Shown: positions 23,865 to 32,209, numbered from the stretch's first letter. The stretch: DNA of 64,000 nt from Martinezella lusitana (GCF_900094565.1 NZ_FMAF01000010.1:1-64000); one strand, 5' to 3'. Translations and numbers: made by a program. The notes: a model not told the origin generated them from the letters alone.

Positions 23865-25259
23865 ATGAACAGCTCGTCTTTCGGCGAATTCGCATTCGAC
23901 CTCCAAGCACGACAGCTCACCCATCTGGGAGAGCGCGTGCGCTTGGGGCCACGGGCGTTCGATATCTTCGCTTCGCTTGCGAGCCGCCCGGGCGAGATCA
24001 TAACGAAAAACGAGATCATCAAGTCGGTATGGGGCAGCACTAATGTCGACGAGGGAGCGCTGCGCGTTCACCTTGTCGCCCTTAGAAAGGCCTTCGACGA
24101 CAAGGGCGCCACGGGGATCATCCGAAACGTCGCGGGGAAGGGTTACGTTTTTGCCGCCTCTGTGACGCGCAAGCCTCCTTTGGACACACCGGTGCAACAG
24201 GCTCAGGAGGGCAAACTGCCCTGGCCAAGCCGACCTTTGGTCGGTCGCGATGCAGTTTTGGCCCGGTGGGCACGTGAGCCTCACCGTTTGGCGACCATCG
24301 TCGGCCCCGGAGGGTCTGGAAAGACTGCGGTTGCCATCGCGATTGGGAACCTCCTGCGACTGAAAAAGAAGGTGTTCCTTATCGACCTAACTGAGGCTCG
24401 CGACCAAGCAGGCTTACTCTCGGCTGTAGGAAGGGCGCTACTGCAGTACTCGCGCACCACATTGACGGTCGCGAGAATCGCTGATGCGGTACGCGATGAC
24501 GACATCATGCTTATTCTGGATGGCTGCGAAAACATCGTGGACGACGTCGCGACGTTCGCCGAAGCGTTTGTCGCCAGCACCGCCTCCGCCATGGTTCTCG
24601 CGACCAGTCGCGAACCACTACGCAGCCTTGGCGAACGCGTCAGGTACCTAGCCGGACTCGACCTCCCGGGAAATGACGACACGGAATGCTTGGAAGTCTC
24701 TCCCGCCCTCACTTACTTTCTAGAAGAAGCCTTGGCTGCGGGCGCTGAGATCAATACTGCTGACCCACGGACAACTAAGCTTGCTGCCAATATTGTCCGT
24801 CGATTGGATGGCCTTCCACTTGCGCTCGAACTCGCAGCGCACCGCGTAAGGGACCTTGGCATTTCTGGTCTTGACGCAGCACTACATGAGCCTCTGGCAG
24901 TTCTTCGCTTTGGCCGCCGGACTGCGCCCGAGAGACACAAGTCATTACGTGCGAATTTGGACTGGAGCTATAGGTCTTTGACTTCAGAAGAACGGGACGC
25001 GTTTTGCGCGCTTGCGGGTACTGAGGCGACTGAACCGCGCCGTCTCCGCATCGGTGATGAGGCGATGGAAGGGTTGATTTCGAAGTCGCTGCTGAAGTTT
25101 TCTTCTGGATCTCATGCCTGGTTTCTCTCTGAGGCATCGGCACAATTCGCCGCCGAATTAGTCGCGAAGCAAGATCGTGACAACTTCGGAATGCCGGGAA
25201 TGCCTGGCCGCAGCCCGCATCCAACGTCTGAAATAGGCTCAGGGCCAAGGCCCAGCTGA
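23865..25259 (+). CDS. winged-helix STAND ATPase regulator, short form
   Basis: A 464-residue relative of the 918-residue regulator at 15095. Residues 1-100 are the OmpR-type winged helix (FGEFAFDLQARQ, AFDIFASLASRPGEIITKNEI, GKGYVFAASV); residues about 130-430 the STAND ATPase with Walker A GPGGSGKTAVA, Walker B IMLILDGCENIV, LATSREPLRSLGERV and RRLDGLPLALELAAHRV. It stops shortly after the ATPase and winged-helix arm, so the long TPR-like sensor region of its relative is missing. Either it is a naturally short form or a truncation: the tail after AELVAKQDRDN is Pro/Gly-rich and unlike the family. The ATG at 23865 follows GGGAGA. Confidence 0.82.
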   Translation: MNSSSFGEFAFDLQARQLTHLGERVRLGPRAFDIFASLASRPGEIITKNEIIKSVWGSTNVDEGALRVHLVALRKAFDDKGATGIIRNVAGKGYVFAASVTRKPPLDTPVQQAQEGKLPWPSRPLVGRDAVLARWAREPHRLATIVGPGGSGKTAVAIAIGNLLRLKKKVFLIDLTEARDQAGLLSAVGRALLQYSRTTLTVARIADAVRDDDIMLILDGCENIVDDVATFAEAFVASTASAMVLATSREPLRSLGERVRYLAGLDLPGNDDTECLEVSPALTYFLEEALAAGAEINTADPRTTKLAANIVRRLDGLPLALELAAHRVRDLGISGLDAALHEPLAVLRFGRRTAPERHKSLRANLDWSYRSLTSEERDAFCALAGTEATEPRRLRIGDEAMEGLISKSLLKFSSGSHAWFLSEASAQFAAELVAKQDRDNFGMPGMPGRSPHPTSEIGSGPRPS

Positions 25260-25374
25260 TTCAATCGGCTCAGATTCATGAACCTGCACCCCTCAATTTT
25301 CAGCTACTATTTGCTCGCGGGGCTTGAAGGCTGACGGCTGCGTCCGTATCCCCTTTTGAAAAGGGAGACGACAA

Positions 25375-25962
25375 TTGGCAACGTCTGTGAGGGAACGGAT
25401 CTTGGCGGCTGGTCTGGAGCGCTTTCACGCGCTTGGATATGATGGTTGTGGTGTCCAAGAAATTTCTGACACCGCGGGAGTTCCAAAGGGGAGCTTCTAT
25501 AACCATTTCCAATCGAAGGAAGAGTTGGCGATCGCGGTGTTGGAACAATACGCGGCTTCCTCTCACCGGGAAATTCTCTTTGACGCCAACCTCGCACCCT
25601 TAGATCGGATCCGATGCCACTTCGAACTTTGCCTGGCGCGTCATCAGCAATACGGTTTTGACCGTGGTTGCTTGATTGCCAATCTAACCGCTGAGAGTTC
25701 GACGGCGGTTCCTGCTTTACAAGCGGCTCTGCGTTCGGATCTTGACAGATGGACACAGAGCTTGGCAGCAGCCGTGAAAGCAGCACAAGAAATCGGACAA
25801 GTTCGTTCCGATATCGAGGCGAGTGAACTCGCTCGATTTTTGGTGAGCAGCTGGGAAGGTTGTGAACTTCGCACGAAGCTAACCGGCGACCGTGGTCCGC
25901 TGGATGACTTCTTCAAAATGGCCTTTGTATTGCTCAGCAATGTGGGTCCACATCAACCCTAG
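25375..25962 (+). CDS. TetR/AcrR family transcriptional regulator
   Basis: A 195-residue TetR repressor. The N-terminal HTH is ERILAAGLERFHALGYDGCGVQEIS with the recognition part AGVPKGSFYNHFQSKEELA. The ligand-binding helical domain fills the rest (C-terminal family with CLIANLTAES). The start is a TTG at 25375, supported by AAGGGAG nine bases upstream; no ATG fits. It lies 115 bp downstream of the short STAND regulator and 380 bp upstream of the hydrolase operon at 26342, both on the plus strand; it could repress that operon. Confidence 0.88.
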   Translation: MATSVRERILAAGLERFHALGYDGCGVQEISDTAGVPKGSFYNHFQSKEELAIAVLEQYAASSHREILFDANLAPLDRIRCHFELCLARHQQYGFDRGCLIANLTAESSTAVPALQAALRSDLDRWTQSLAAAVKAAQEIGQVRSDIEASELARFLVSSWEGCELRTKLTGDRGPLDDFFKMAFVLLSNVGPHQP

Positions 25963-26341
25963 AATCGCCCCAAAATGTTAAACGGTAGCTTGCTCATCGG
26001 TGGAGCCGTCCTGGTGGGCAAAGGAAAGTCGTTCTTTGCAATATAGGCTGCGTCCGGCAGCAGCTTGAAGCGCTGGCGCACGATAATTTGCAAGGTCAAA
26101 ACTCAATAAGCGTCATCTGGACAGCCTCGCCGAGAAAATTCGGCACCTCTTTCGAATAGATTCGAATGCGCAAGCCAGGTGCCAACGCCTCCTCTTTGTT
26201 CAGCAATTTAATGGCTGCTCCCGGGTATTTCGACCTTAACATCACTTAATATGCCTTAACTCGCGTGATTGGCACCCGCCAGGCAGTATCTCCTCGGAAA
26301 CACACACGGCTCGAGCCGCATCACAGAGGAAGGAATACAGC
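25963..26341. other. 379-bp intergenic region containing site A
   Basis: No gene seen. The part nearest the hydrolase gene holds the triple direct repeat at 26235-26264, followed by about 77 bp to the ATG including an AGAGGAAGGA ribosome site. The left part shows nothing I can name. Confidence 0.5.
26235..26264 (+). promoter_or_regulatory. triple 10-bp direct repeat (site A) upstream of hydrolase operon
   Basis: Plus-strand units read CTTAACATCA, CTTAATATGC and CTTAACTCGC, spaced exactly 10 bp. The last unit is identical to that of site B and one or two changes from site C. The array ends 77 bp before the hydrolase ATG. Direct repeats with 10-11 bp period are the usual targets of OmpR/PhoB/SARP winged helices. 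Confidence 0.65.
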
Positions 26342-27172
26342 ATGTCCGTCACATTAGAGACAGCACCTACCGAATACGTCGAGGCTGGGGGCATACGGTT
26401 CGCCTATCGCCGTCTTGGGCCGAAGACCGGCGTGCCGCTCGTCTTTATGCAGCACTTCACCGGAACAATGGACGCTTGGGATCCCATCGTTGCCAATTCA
26501 CTTGCAGCGGATCGCCCGGTGGTGATCTTCAACAATGCTGGCGTCGGGACATCTGGCGGCACGACGCCCGACAACGTCGTTCAGATGGCGACTGACGCTG
26601 AGAACTTCATCAACGCACTTGGCCTTGTTGAAGTCGATCTCCTTGGCTTCTCGCTCGGCGGTTTCTTGGCGCAGATCATGGCCGCCCGTTCCGCTGTCAA
26701 GGTCCGCAAAATCATCCTTGCTGGCACCGCACCAAAGGGTGGGGAAGAGCACCTCATGGAGGTCGTCGAGGACGCGTTTTCCAAGAATGCTCCTGATGTG
26801 CGCCTCCCCCTCTTCTTCCCGTCGTCAGACGCAAGCCAAGCAGCCGCGAGAGCCTTCGTTGCCCGTGCTACCGTCCGCAAGAACGATCGTGACCCCGACA
26901 GCGGCGACGACGTCAGCAATCCTCAGGCCGCTTCAATTATCGGCTGGTGCGCTGAGCAAGACCCGGACCACGCCTCCCTGAAGGCAATCAAACAGCCCGC
27001 TCTGATCGTTCACGGAAGCGACGACACTATGTTCCCGTCGATCAACGCGTACGAGATGTTCAAGAACATGAGCACGGCCACCCTGATCATCTATCCGGAC
27101 TCTGGCCACGGTGCGCTGTTCCAGTACCCCGAGACCTTCGTCGCCCACGTAAAAACATTCCTGGACGCCTGA
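26342..27172 (+). CDS. alpha/beta hydrolase
   Basis: A 276-residue alpha/beta-hydrolase. The nucleophile Ser is in LLGFSLGGFLAQ, the acid in VHGSDDTMFP and the His in DSGHGALFQYP. The usual HG oxyanion motif is replaced by MQHFTGTMDAWDP, and it shares GTxDAWDP and the GxGTSGG/GLGASTG segment with the hydrolase at 799-1656. No signal peptide. The start has AGGAAGGA upstream. It is the first gene of a two-gene unit with the unknown protein 26 bp downstream and is preceded by site A. Substrate unknown. Confidence 0.88.
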   Translation: MSVTLETAPTEYVEAGGIRFAYRRLGPKTGVPLVFMQHFTGTMDAWDPIVANSLAADRPVVIFNNAGVGTSGGTTPDNVVQMATDAENFINALGLVEVDLLGFSLGGFLAQIMAARSAVKVRKIILAGTAPKGGEEHLMEVVEDAFSKNAPDVRLPLFFPSSDASQAAARAFVARATVRKNDRDPDSGDDVSNPQAASIIGWCAEQDPDHASLKAIKQPALIVHGSDDTMFPSINAYEMFKNMSTATLIIYPDSGHGALFQYPETFVAHVKTFLDA

Positions 27173-27198
27173 TCGCTTCACATACAAGGAGAAATACC

Positions 27199-27918
27199 AT
27201 GAACGTACTCGCACAGAAGATTATCAACGCCCACGGTGGTCTCGATCAGTGGAAAAAGTTCTCTCAGCTGTCCGCTCACCTCGTCCAAGGCGGCGCCCTT
27301 TGGACACTGAAGGGCCAGGCTGGAAAGCTTGATGAAACGAACGTCACCGTCGGTCTCGGCGATGAATGGGCATCGCACTCCCCTCTGGGTCCCGAGGCGA
27401 AAGTCACACGCTTCGAACCAGGCAAGGTCACCATCAAGGACAACGGCGGGAATATCGTCGACGAACTCGAAAGCCCTCGCGCGTCGTTCGCTGGCCACAC
27501 CTTGGAAACACCCTGGTCTGAGGAGCAGCTTGCCTACTTCGCCGGGATCGCCATGTGGACCTATCTCAATATGCCGTTTCTGCTCGCGGCGCCGGGAGTT
27601 GAAACCGAAGAGCTCGGTGACTGGACGGAGAAAGGCGAGACCTGGAAGCGCCTGAAGGTGACGTTCCCGAAAGAAATCGCGACCCACAGCACCGTCCAGA
27701 CGCTATACATCGATGAATCCGGTCTGCTGAAGCGTCACGACTACGACGTCGAGATCGCTGGTAACACACCCGGTGCGCATTACATCAGCGACTATACCGA
27801 AGTTCAGGGGATCAAGTTCCCGACTGTACGCCGCATCTTTCCGCGCCAGCCTGATGGACAATCGATGGCCGAGCCGTTGGTCGTTTCCATCGATCTCTCT
27901 GACATCAAACTAAGTTGA
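27199..27918 (+). CDS. conserved-looking protein of unknown function, cotranscribed with hydrolase
   Basis: A 239-residue soluble protein starting MNVLAQKIINAHGGLDQWKK with AAGGAG upstream. No signal peptide or membrane helix. It appears rich in beta strands in the middle (ALWTLKGQAGKLDETNVTVG, VTRFEPGKVTIKDNGG) and ends with DYTEVQGIKFPTVRRIFPR, a pattern reminiscent of LolA-like or lipid-binding barrels. I do not recognise the family. It follows the alpha/beta hydrolase by 26 bp and is followed by a strong hairpin, so the two genes form one transcript and presumably one pathway. Confidence 0.78.
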   Translation: MNVLAQKIINAHGGLDQWKKFSQLSAHLVQGGALWTLKGQAGKLDETNVTVGLGDEWASHSPLGPEAKVTRFEPGKVTIKDNGGNIVDELESPRASFAGHTLETPWSEEQLAYFAGIAMWTYLNMPFLLAAPGVETEELGDWTEKGETWKRLKVTFPKEIATHSTVQTLYIDESGLLKRHDYDVEIAGNTPGAHYISDYTEVQGIKFPTVRRIFPRQPDGQSMAEPLVVSIDLSDIKLS

Positions 27919-27924
27919 TCGCCC

Positions 27925-27952
27925 GGCGGGCGAGGCACCGCCCTCGCCCGCC
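27925..27952 (+). terminator. GC-rich hairpin ending the hydrolase operon
   Basis: Two perfect 11-bp arms (GGCGGGCGAGG and its complement) around a six-base loop, seven bases after the stop codon. No T run follows, so termination may need Rho or be incomplete. Confidence 0.7.
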
Positions 27953-28105
27953 CTCAACGGTCGCACGCGGTGTTCGACCTGCAATCGGCCGCTCGTCACA
28001 AGCCGCACGAGTCATCACCCTACCCGATCTGACAATCGCGCTAACTGCACCCAGCCACCGCTGGGCGCAGTGGCGCCCCGATCCCTCAACACACTGGATA
28101 ACAAC

Positions 28106-28519
28106 ATGAGTGTCGTCGACCTCTCCCTCGCCAGAGCCATGATCGAAAAAGCCGAACATGCGGCCAAACAGATCGGCGTTAAGTCCACAATCGTCATTCT
28201 CGATGGTGGTGGAGACCTGGTCGCCATGGCGCGGATGGACATGGCTTGGCCTGGAGCATTCGACTTGGCGATCGGCAAAGCCCGGACAGCAAGAGCGTTC
28301 CGAGCCCCGTCCGCCGTCTTCGTTCCGATGATCCAGCCAGGACAAGCGCTATTCGCCGTCAGCTCGGTCAATGGCGGGACTTACGTCATTCTTGGTGGGG
28401 GCATCCCGATCCTTCTCGATGGGAACGTGGCAGGAGCCGTTGGCGTAAGCGGCGGCTCAATCGATGAGGATATCGCGGTTGCTGAAGCCGCGCTGAAAGC
28501 TCTTCCAACCCCAAACTAG
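28106..28519 (+). CDS. GlcG/HbpS family haem-degrading-like protein
   Basis: A 137-residue GlcG/HbpS-like protein: LARAMIEKAEHAAKQIGVKS, VILDGGGDLVAMARMD, AIGKARTARAF, GGGIPILLDGNVAGAVGVSGG and the end DEDIAVAEAAL. The Gly-rich segments are diagnostic for the fold. Family members bind haem or small carboxylates, and many sit beside oxidoreductases or glycolate genes with unclear roles. The ATG at 28106 is chosen since the fold starts there; an in-frame upstream start would add a tail without homology. It lies after the hairpin of the hydrolase operon. No cleaved signal is visible. Confidence 0.85.
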   Translation: MSVVDLSLARAMIEKAEHAAKQIGVKSTIVILDGGGDLVAMARMDMAWPGAFDLAIGKARTARAFRAPSAVFVPMIQPGQALFAVSSVNGGTYVILGGGIPILLDGNVAGAVGVSGGSIDEDIAVAEAALKALPTPN

Positions 28520-28911
28520 CAGAAGAAATCCAATGACTAGACGAGACAAGGGAGCCGATATGTCCGGTTCCCGAAGATCGACGCGGCTTCTAACTGCAAA
28601 AGAATTCGAAGATTTTGCGGCCCCTCGTTTTGATGAGGGGATTCAAAAGGAGGGGCCGCGACGCGAATGCGGATTGGAGAGCATTCGCTGTGAGGGCCTT
28701 GCCCTCACGATCAGCGGCCAGCGGGAGGGCGGATCCCGGGCGGCTGATGAGACGAGTGTATCCAATTGCGCGGCTAATTCTTTGACAATCCGATCCTGTG
28801 ACTAAGCCTCCTGCCGACTCCCGGCTCAGGCGCTTCGAGAGTTGAAGCATCACCGACGCGGCGGCGAAATCATCCAATATTTGACCCCGTCCGGCGCTTA
28901 GAGAAAAACCT
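28520..28911. other. 392-bp intergenic region with a long stem-loop
   Basis: No supported gene; a 90-codon frame starting at 28533 crosses the hairpin and has no family resemblance. The main content is the stem-loop at 28617-28659. Promoter elements for the sigma-like gene must lie in the right part but none is obvious. Confidence 0.45.
28617..28659. repeat. long imperfect hairpin
   Basis: Outer arms GCGGCCCCTC and GAGGGGCCGC pair over 10 bp; after one G-G mismatch TTTTGA pairs with TCAAAA, leaving a nine-base loop TGAGGGGAT. The 43-base structure lies 98 bp after the GlcG-like stop and 250 bp before the sigma-like gene. It could be a terminator, a small RNA element or a dispersed palindromic repeat. 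Confidence 0.6.
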
Positions 28912-29391
28912 ATGAAAAACTTTAGCGAAGCGGTCCTCCCACACCTTCCGTCGTTGAGGCGTTTTGCACGAGGCCACTGTCAGGACGTGGATGCAGCGGA
29001 TGTCCTCGTGCTCACCACTCTTAAGAAATTGCGAGCTCGGTGGCTCTGGATGGCGCACTCAAATGTACGCCTCAGTGCTCTTAGGTTGATGTGTGGCCTG
29101 GTGGATGGGCAAGCGTCGCCAACACCGACCGCTGACCATTCTGAGAACTATGGGCAAAAGTTCATCGGACCAGCGATCGCTTTGTCAAAACTGGCGCCGG
29201 TCCAACGAAGCTCGATACTTCTGACTTCGGTAGAGCGGCTCCCTCATCGCGAGGCTGCGCAGGTCTTAGATATTTCGGAGGGCGAGCTTCTACGCTTGCT
29301 GCCGCAAGCGCGGGAGCAGCTCAGGCTCATTGTCGAAGCCCCATTCCGGCAAACGCTCATCAAAGGGCCTTACCTGCGGAGGGTGAAGTGA
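28912..29391 (+). CDS. ECF sigma factor-like protein with degenerate region 2
   Basis: A 159-residue protein with the size and layout of an ECF sigma factor. Residues 1-60 resemble sigma region 2 weakly (LPSLRRFARGHCQDVDAADV, then TLKKLRARWLWM). Region 4 is clearer: LAPVQRSSILLTSVERLPHREAAQVLDISEGELLRLLPQAREQL, the usual helix-turn-helix at the C terminus. The start codon is preceded by a short GAGAAAAACCT leader. Its GTGA overlap with the next gene, an anti-sigma-like membrane protein, supports the role. Target promoters are unknown; the operon itself is the first candidate. Confidence 0.75.
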   Translation: MKNFSEAVLPHLPSLRRFARGHCQDVDAADVLVLTTLKKLRARWLWMAHSNVRLSALRLMCGLVDGQASPTPTADHSENYGQKFIGPAIALSKLAPVQRSSILLTSVERLPHREAAQVLDISEGELLRLLPQAREQLRLIVEAPFRQTLIKGPYLRRVK

Positions 29392-29771
29392 CAATTCGGG
29401 TAATCACAGAAGCAGACCTTCAATGCTTCATCGATCACAGTCTCGCTCCAGAGAAAAAGACTGAAGTCGAGAACTATCTCCATGGCGATCTGAGCGCCGC
29501 TCAACGTGTGGGCGCCTATGAACGTCAGGCCGAGGCCCTTCGTCGAACGCTTGGCCCCGTCGGGACTGAAGATGTTCCCGCAAGCTTAAACACCGCACTC
29601 CATAGCGCAGGATATCAACTGCCGCGACAGACAGCGCTCGTCCTTGGCGTGGTGGCAGGCATTTTTATCGGGGCCTTAGCCGGGTGGAGCTCCCGCGCGT
29701 TGCTAGAAGCAGGCACTTCGGTACAATCCCCCGGTCATTTACAACAGCCAATCGGATGGAGCTCCCGATGA
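29388..29771 (+). CDS. anti-sigma factor-like membrane protein
   Basis: A 127-residue protein. An N-terminal zinc-less anti-sigma-like helical domain (TEADLQCFIDHSLAPEKKTEVENYL, GAYERQAEALRRTLG) is followed by one transmembrane helix, ALVLGVVAGIFIGALAGW, and a short periplasmic tail. This is the usual form of membrane anti-sigma factors of the ChrR/RsiW-unrelated short class found next to ECF genes. The start is a GTG overlapping the sigma-like stop (GTGA), and the stop overlaps the next ATG (ATGA). It would hold the sigma-like protein at the membrane until a signal releases it. Confidence 0.75.
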   Translation: MTIRVITEADLQCFIDHSLAPEKKTEVENYLHGDLSAAQRVGAYERQAEALRRTLGPVGTEDVPASLNTALHSAGYQLPRQTALVLGVVAGIFIGALAGWSSRALLEAGTSVQSPGHLQQPIGWSSR

Positions 29772-30070
29772 GTACGTGCACCCATAGATCTAGCGTACAC
29801 AGAGTGAAACCTCGCACATTGGGCTGCGAGGAATGCCTGGAGATTGGACAAGGCTGGGTACACCTCAGGCTCTGCCGGGAATGCGGTCATGTCGGATGTT
29901 GCGATGACTCCGTCGGTCACCATGCTACCAAGCATTTTCAGGAGACCGGCCACCCCATAATCGAGGGCTACGATCCTCCCGAAGGTTGGGGATGGTGCTT
30001 TGTCGACGAGACAATCGTCGAACTCCCCGACCAGACACCACATCCGGGACCTATTCCCAAATTCTATTGA
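29768..30070 (+). CDS. UBP-type zinc finger protein
   Basis: A 100-residue protein that is one ZnF-UBP domain: CTHRSSVHRV, LGCEECLEIGQGWVHLRLC, CGHVGCCDDSVGHHATKHF and GHPIIEGYDPPEGWGWCFVDE supply the Cys/His ligands and the aromatic pocket known from ubiquitin C-terminus binding in eukaryotes. The ATG overlaps the anti-sigma stop (ATGA). In bacteria this domain is often beside a cNMP-binding thioredoxin-reductase-like gene, exactly as here, 24 bp downstream. The bacterial ligand is not known; a partner's C terminus is a reasonable guess. Confidence 0.88.
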   Translation: MSTCTHRSSVHRVKPRTLGCEECLEIGQGWVHLRLCRECGHVGCCDDSVGHHATKHFQETGHPIIEGYDPPEGWGWCFVDETIVELPDQTPHPGPIPKFY

Positions 30071-30094
30071 AGCCGGACCGGCTGGAGCATTCTC

Positions 30095-31753
30095 ATGGCA
30101 ATTTCGAATAATCGCGCGGAACAGATGTTCCCAGTCCTAAGTGCTAGCCAGATGATATCCGCCCGCAGGTTCGCCAGCGGAGAACCTCGCCACTTCTATG
30201 CAGGTGAGATGGTGGTAGATTTCGGCGAAAAAGACGCGCCGGTCTGGCTCGTGCTTGAAGGAAGCTTGGACGTCTTTCGCCACGACGGCCTTGCCCATGA
30301 ACTAAATGTGGTGACCTATTCGTCCGGCCAGTTCACAGGCGAGGTCAGTCAACTGGCAGGTCGACCTTCATTGTTGAGAGGTGTCGCGGGTGCGGAGGGA
30401 TGCATTGCGCTACCCTACGACGGATCACACCTCCGGGCGTTGGTTATCGGTTCAGCCGACATTGGCGAATTGGTGATGCGAGCCTTTATCCTTCGTCGCG
30501 TTGCTTTGATCGACAACGGAGGGGCTGGTTCGATCCTAATTGGCACCCCTGGGAGCCCCGCCATCACTCGTCTGCAGGGATTTCTTACGCGCAGCGGCTA
30601 TCCCCACTTGGTTCTCGACGCCTCAGCAGACGAGAGTGGTCGAGACCTCGTCAAAAAGCTTGGCATCTCGGCCAACGAGTTGCCTATCATGGTTTGCCCT
30701 AGCGGCAATGTGCTCAACAATCCAAGCAATCAGGAAGCCGCTCTTTGCCTTGGGATCACACCGGACATCAACACAGACGTTGTGTATGACGTCGCAGTCG
30801 TCGGGGCGGGTCCCGCTGGATTGGCTACATCGGTCTACGCCGCCTCCGAAGGCTTGAAAGTGATAGTGCTAGATGAACGAGCTGTTGGCGGCCAAGCCGG
30901 GGCGTCGGCTCGAATCGAGAACTACCTTGGCTTTCCAACGGGAATATCGGGACAAGCTCTTGCTGGCAGAGCGTTCAACCAAGCCCTCAAGTTTGGTGCA
31001 GAGATCGCGCTGCCAATCGAAGTTCGAAAATTTGTGCCCGCATCGGATGGTTATCACTCCTTGGAACTGGATGACGGTCGGTCCGTTCGGGCCAAAACTG
31101 TCGTAATCGCGTCAGGTGCTCGGTACCGCCGACCAGCCGTCGCGGACATTGATAAATTCGAGGGATCGGGGATTTCCTACTGGGCCACATCTGTTGAAGC
31201 CCGCCTCTGCCAAGGTGAAGAGATCGCGCTTGTTGGCGGCGGCAATTCCGCAGGACAGGCGGTCGCCTACCTCGCGCCGCAGGTAAAGAAACTGCACCTC
31301 GTTGCCCGCCGCCCCCTGGAAGAGACAATGTCTCAGTATCTGGTGGACCGCATAGGGCAGCTACCAAATGTCGAAATCCATATGGGCTGCGAGATCGACG
31401 CTGTATCTGGCGACACCCGCTCTGAGCTTTCTGGAGCAGTCGTCAGGAACAACGCGACGGGTGAAAAGCGAGATCTCGAGCTGCGGCATATGTTTCTATT
31501 TATCGGAGCAGACCCCAATGCCGCGTGGCTCGTCGAGCATGTGAAGCGGGATCGGTCGGGTTTCATTGTGACAGGCCCTGACGCAAGCCGCGGTTCCGAC
31601 GCTGACATGCGATCATCTCTTGAAACCAGTCTAAGGAATCTATTCGCGATCGGAGATGTTCGTTCAGGTTCCACGAAACGTGTGGCTGCGGCAGTCGGTG
31701 AGGGTGCCGCGGTGGTTGCCCAGATCCACGCTGCGCTAAGGGCATCCGCCTAA
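30095..31753 (+). CDS. cNMP-binding domain fused to thioredoxin reductase-like flavoprotein lacking CxxC
   Basis: A 552-residue fusion. Residues about 10-140 are a cyclic-nucleotide-binding domain (FYAGEMVVDFGEKDAPVWLV, GQFTGEVSQLAGRPSLLRG). A thioredoxin-like insert follows (ILIGTPGSPA to DINTD, about 145-230), then a thioredoxin-reductase core with FAD motif VVGAGPAGLATSVYAASEG, GGQAG, NADPH fold ALVGGGNSAGQA and final FAD site FAIGDVRSGSTKRVAAAVGEGA. Where true reductases have CATC this protein reads YWATSVEARL, so the redox disulphide is absent. It may use the FAD to sense NADPH or transfer electrons otherwise. It ends the four-gene operon that begins with the sigma-like gene. Confidence 0.9.
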   Translation: MAISNNRAEQMFPVLSASQMISARRFASGEPRHFYAGEMVVDFGEKDAPVWLVLEGSLDVFRHDGLAHELNVVTYSSGQFTGEVSQLAGRPSLLRGVAGAEGCIALPYDGSHLRALVIGSADIGELVMRAFILRRVALIDNGGAGSILIGTPGSPAITRLQGFLTRSGYPHLVLDASADESGRDLVKKLGISANELPIMVCPSGNVLNNPSNQEAALCLGITPDINTDVVYDVAVVGAGPAGLATSVYAASEGLKVIVLDERAVGGQAGASARIENYLGFPTGISGQALAGRAFNQALKFGAEIALPIEVRKFVPASDGYHSLELDDGRSVRAKTVVIASGARYRRPAVADIDKFEGSGISYWATSVEARLCQGEEIALVGGGNSAGQAVAYLAPQVKKLHLVARRPLEETMSQYLVDRIGQLPNVEIHMGCEIDAVSGDTRSELSGAVVRNNATGEKRDLELRHMFLFIGADPNAAWLVEHVKRDRSGFIVTGPDASRGSDADMRSSLETSLRNLFAIGDVRSGSTKRVAAAVGEGAAVVAQIHAALRASA

Positions 31754-32209
31754 CCGTCGCCCTTGGCCAGGATCACGTCTGAAGCCGTTGGTCACCGAAT
31801 GCATAGCGATCGCACACCCGCTTCATCGATCTTAATGAAGGCGTTTGGCACGAAGCGCCTTGGCAACCCGACTAACGCATATACGCTACGCGGTGCGCTA
31901 CCGTCATGATCGCAGCTCTGACTTTAAGAAGACCGTTGCACAGTTCGCAGAACAGTGCTGCAGCTTCGAGACCTTTTTTCTGACCGATGATTTTAAACAA
32001 GCGAGACCGGCTGTGACCCGGAGCCGAAGGTTGAACCCTCTTAAATAGGGCGCAACTTATTGATTTTCATTCGTAAATGGATGTAGAGGTGGTGCCACGA
32101 TCGGCGTAAGTCTTGACTCCATTTTTTGATATCTTCAACGTTTTCAGTTCGTTATCGCGGATTCCGCTGGGGTCAATCCTTGCATGCTTTTTCACATCCA
32201 CCATACGGA
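31754..32209. other. 456-bp intergenic region, nothing recognised
   Basis: Region between two convergent transcription units. No gene with family resemblance; a short minus-strand frame (about 32067-32204) lacks a ribosome site. No strong terminator or repeat was seen. Confidence 0.4.

Noticed and set aside
28533..28805. Plus-strand frame of 90 codons in the leader of the sigma-like gene
   Set aside because: It runs through a strong hairpin, has a composition unlike protein and no homology sense.
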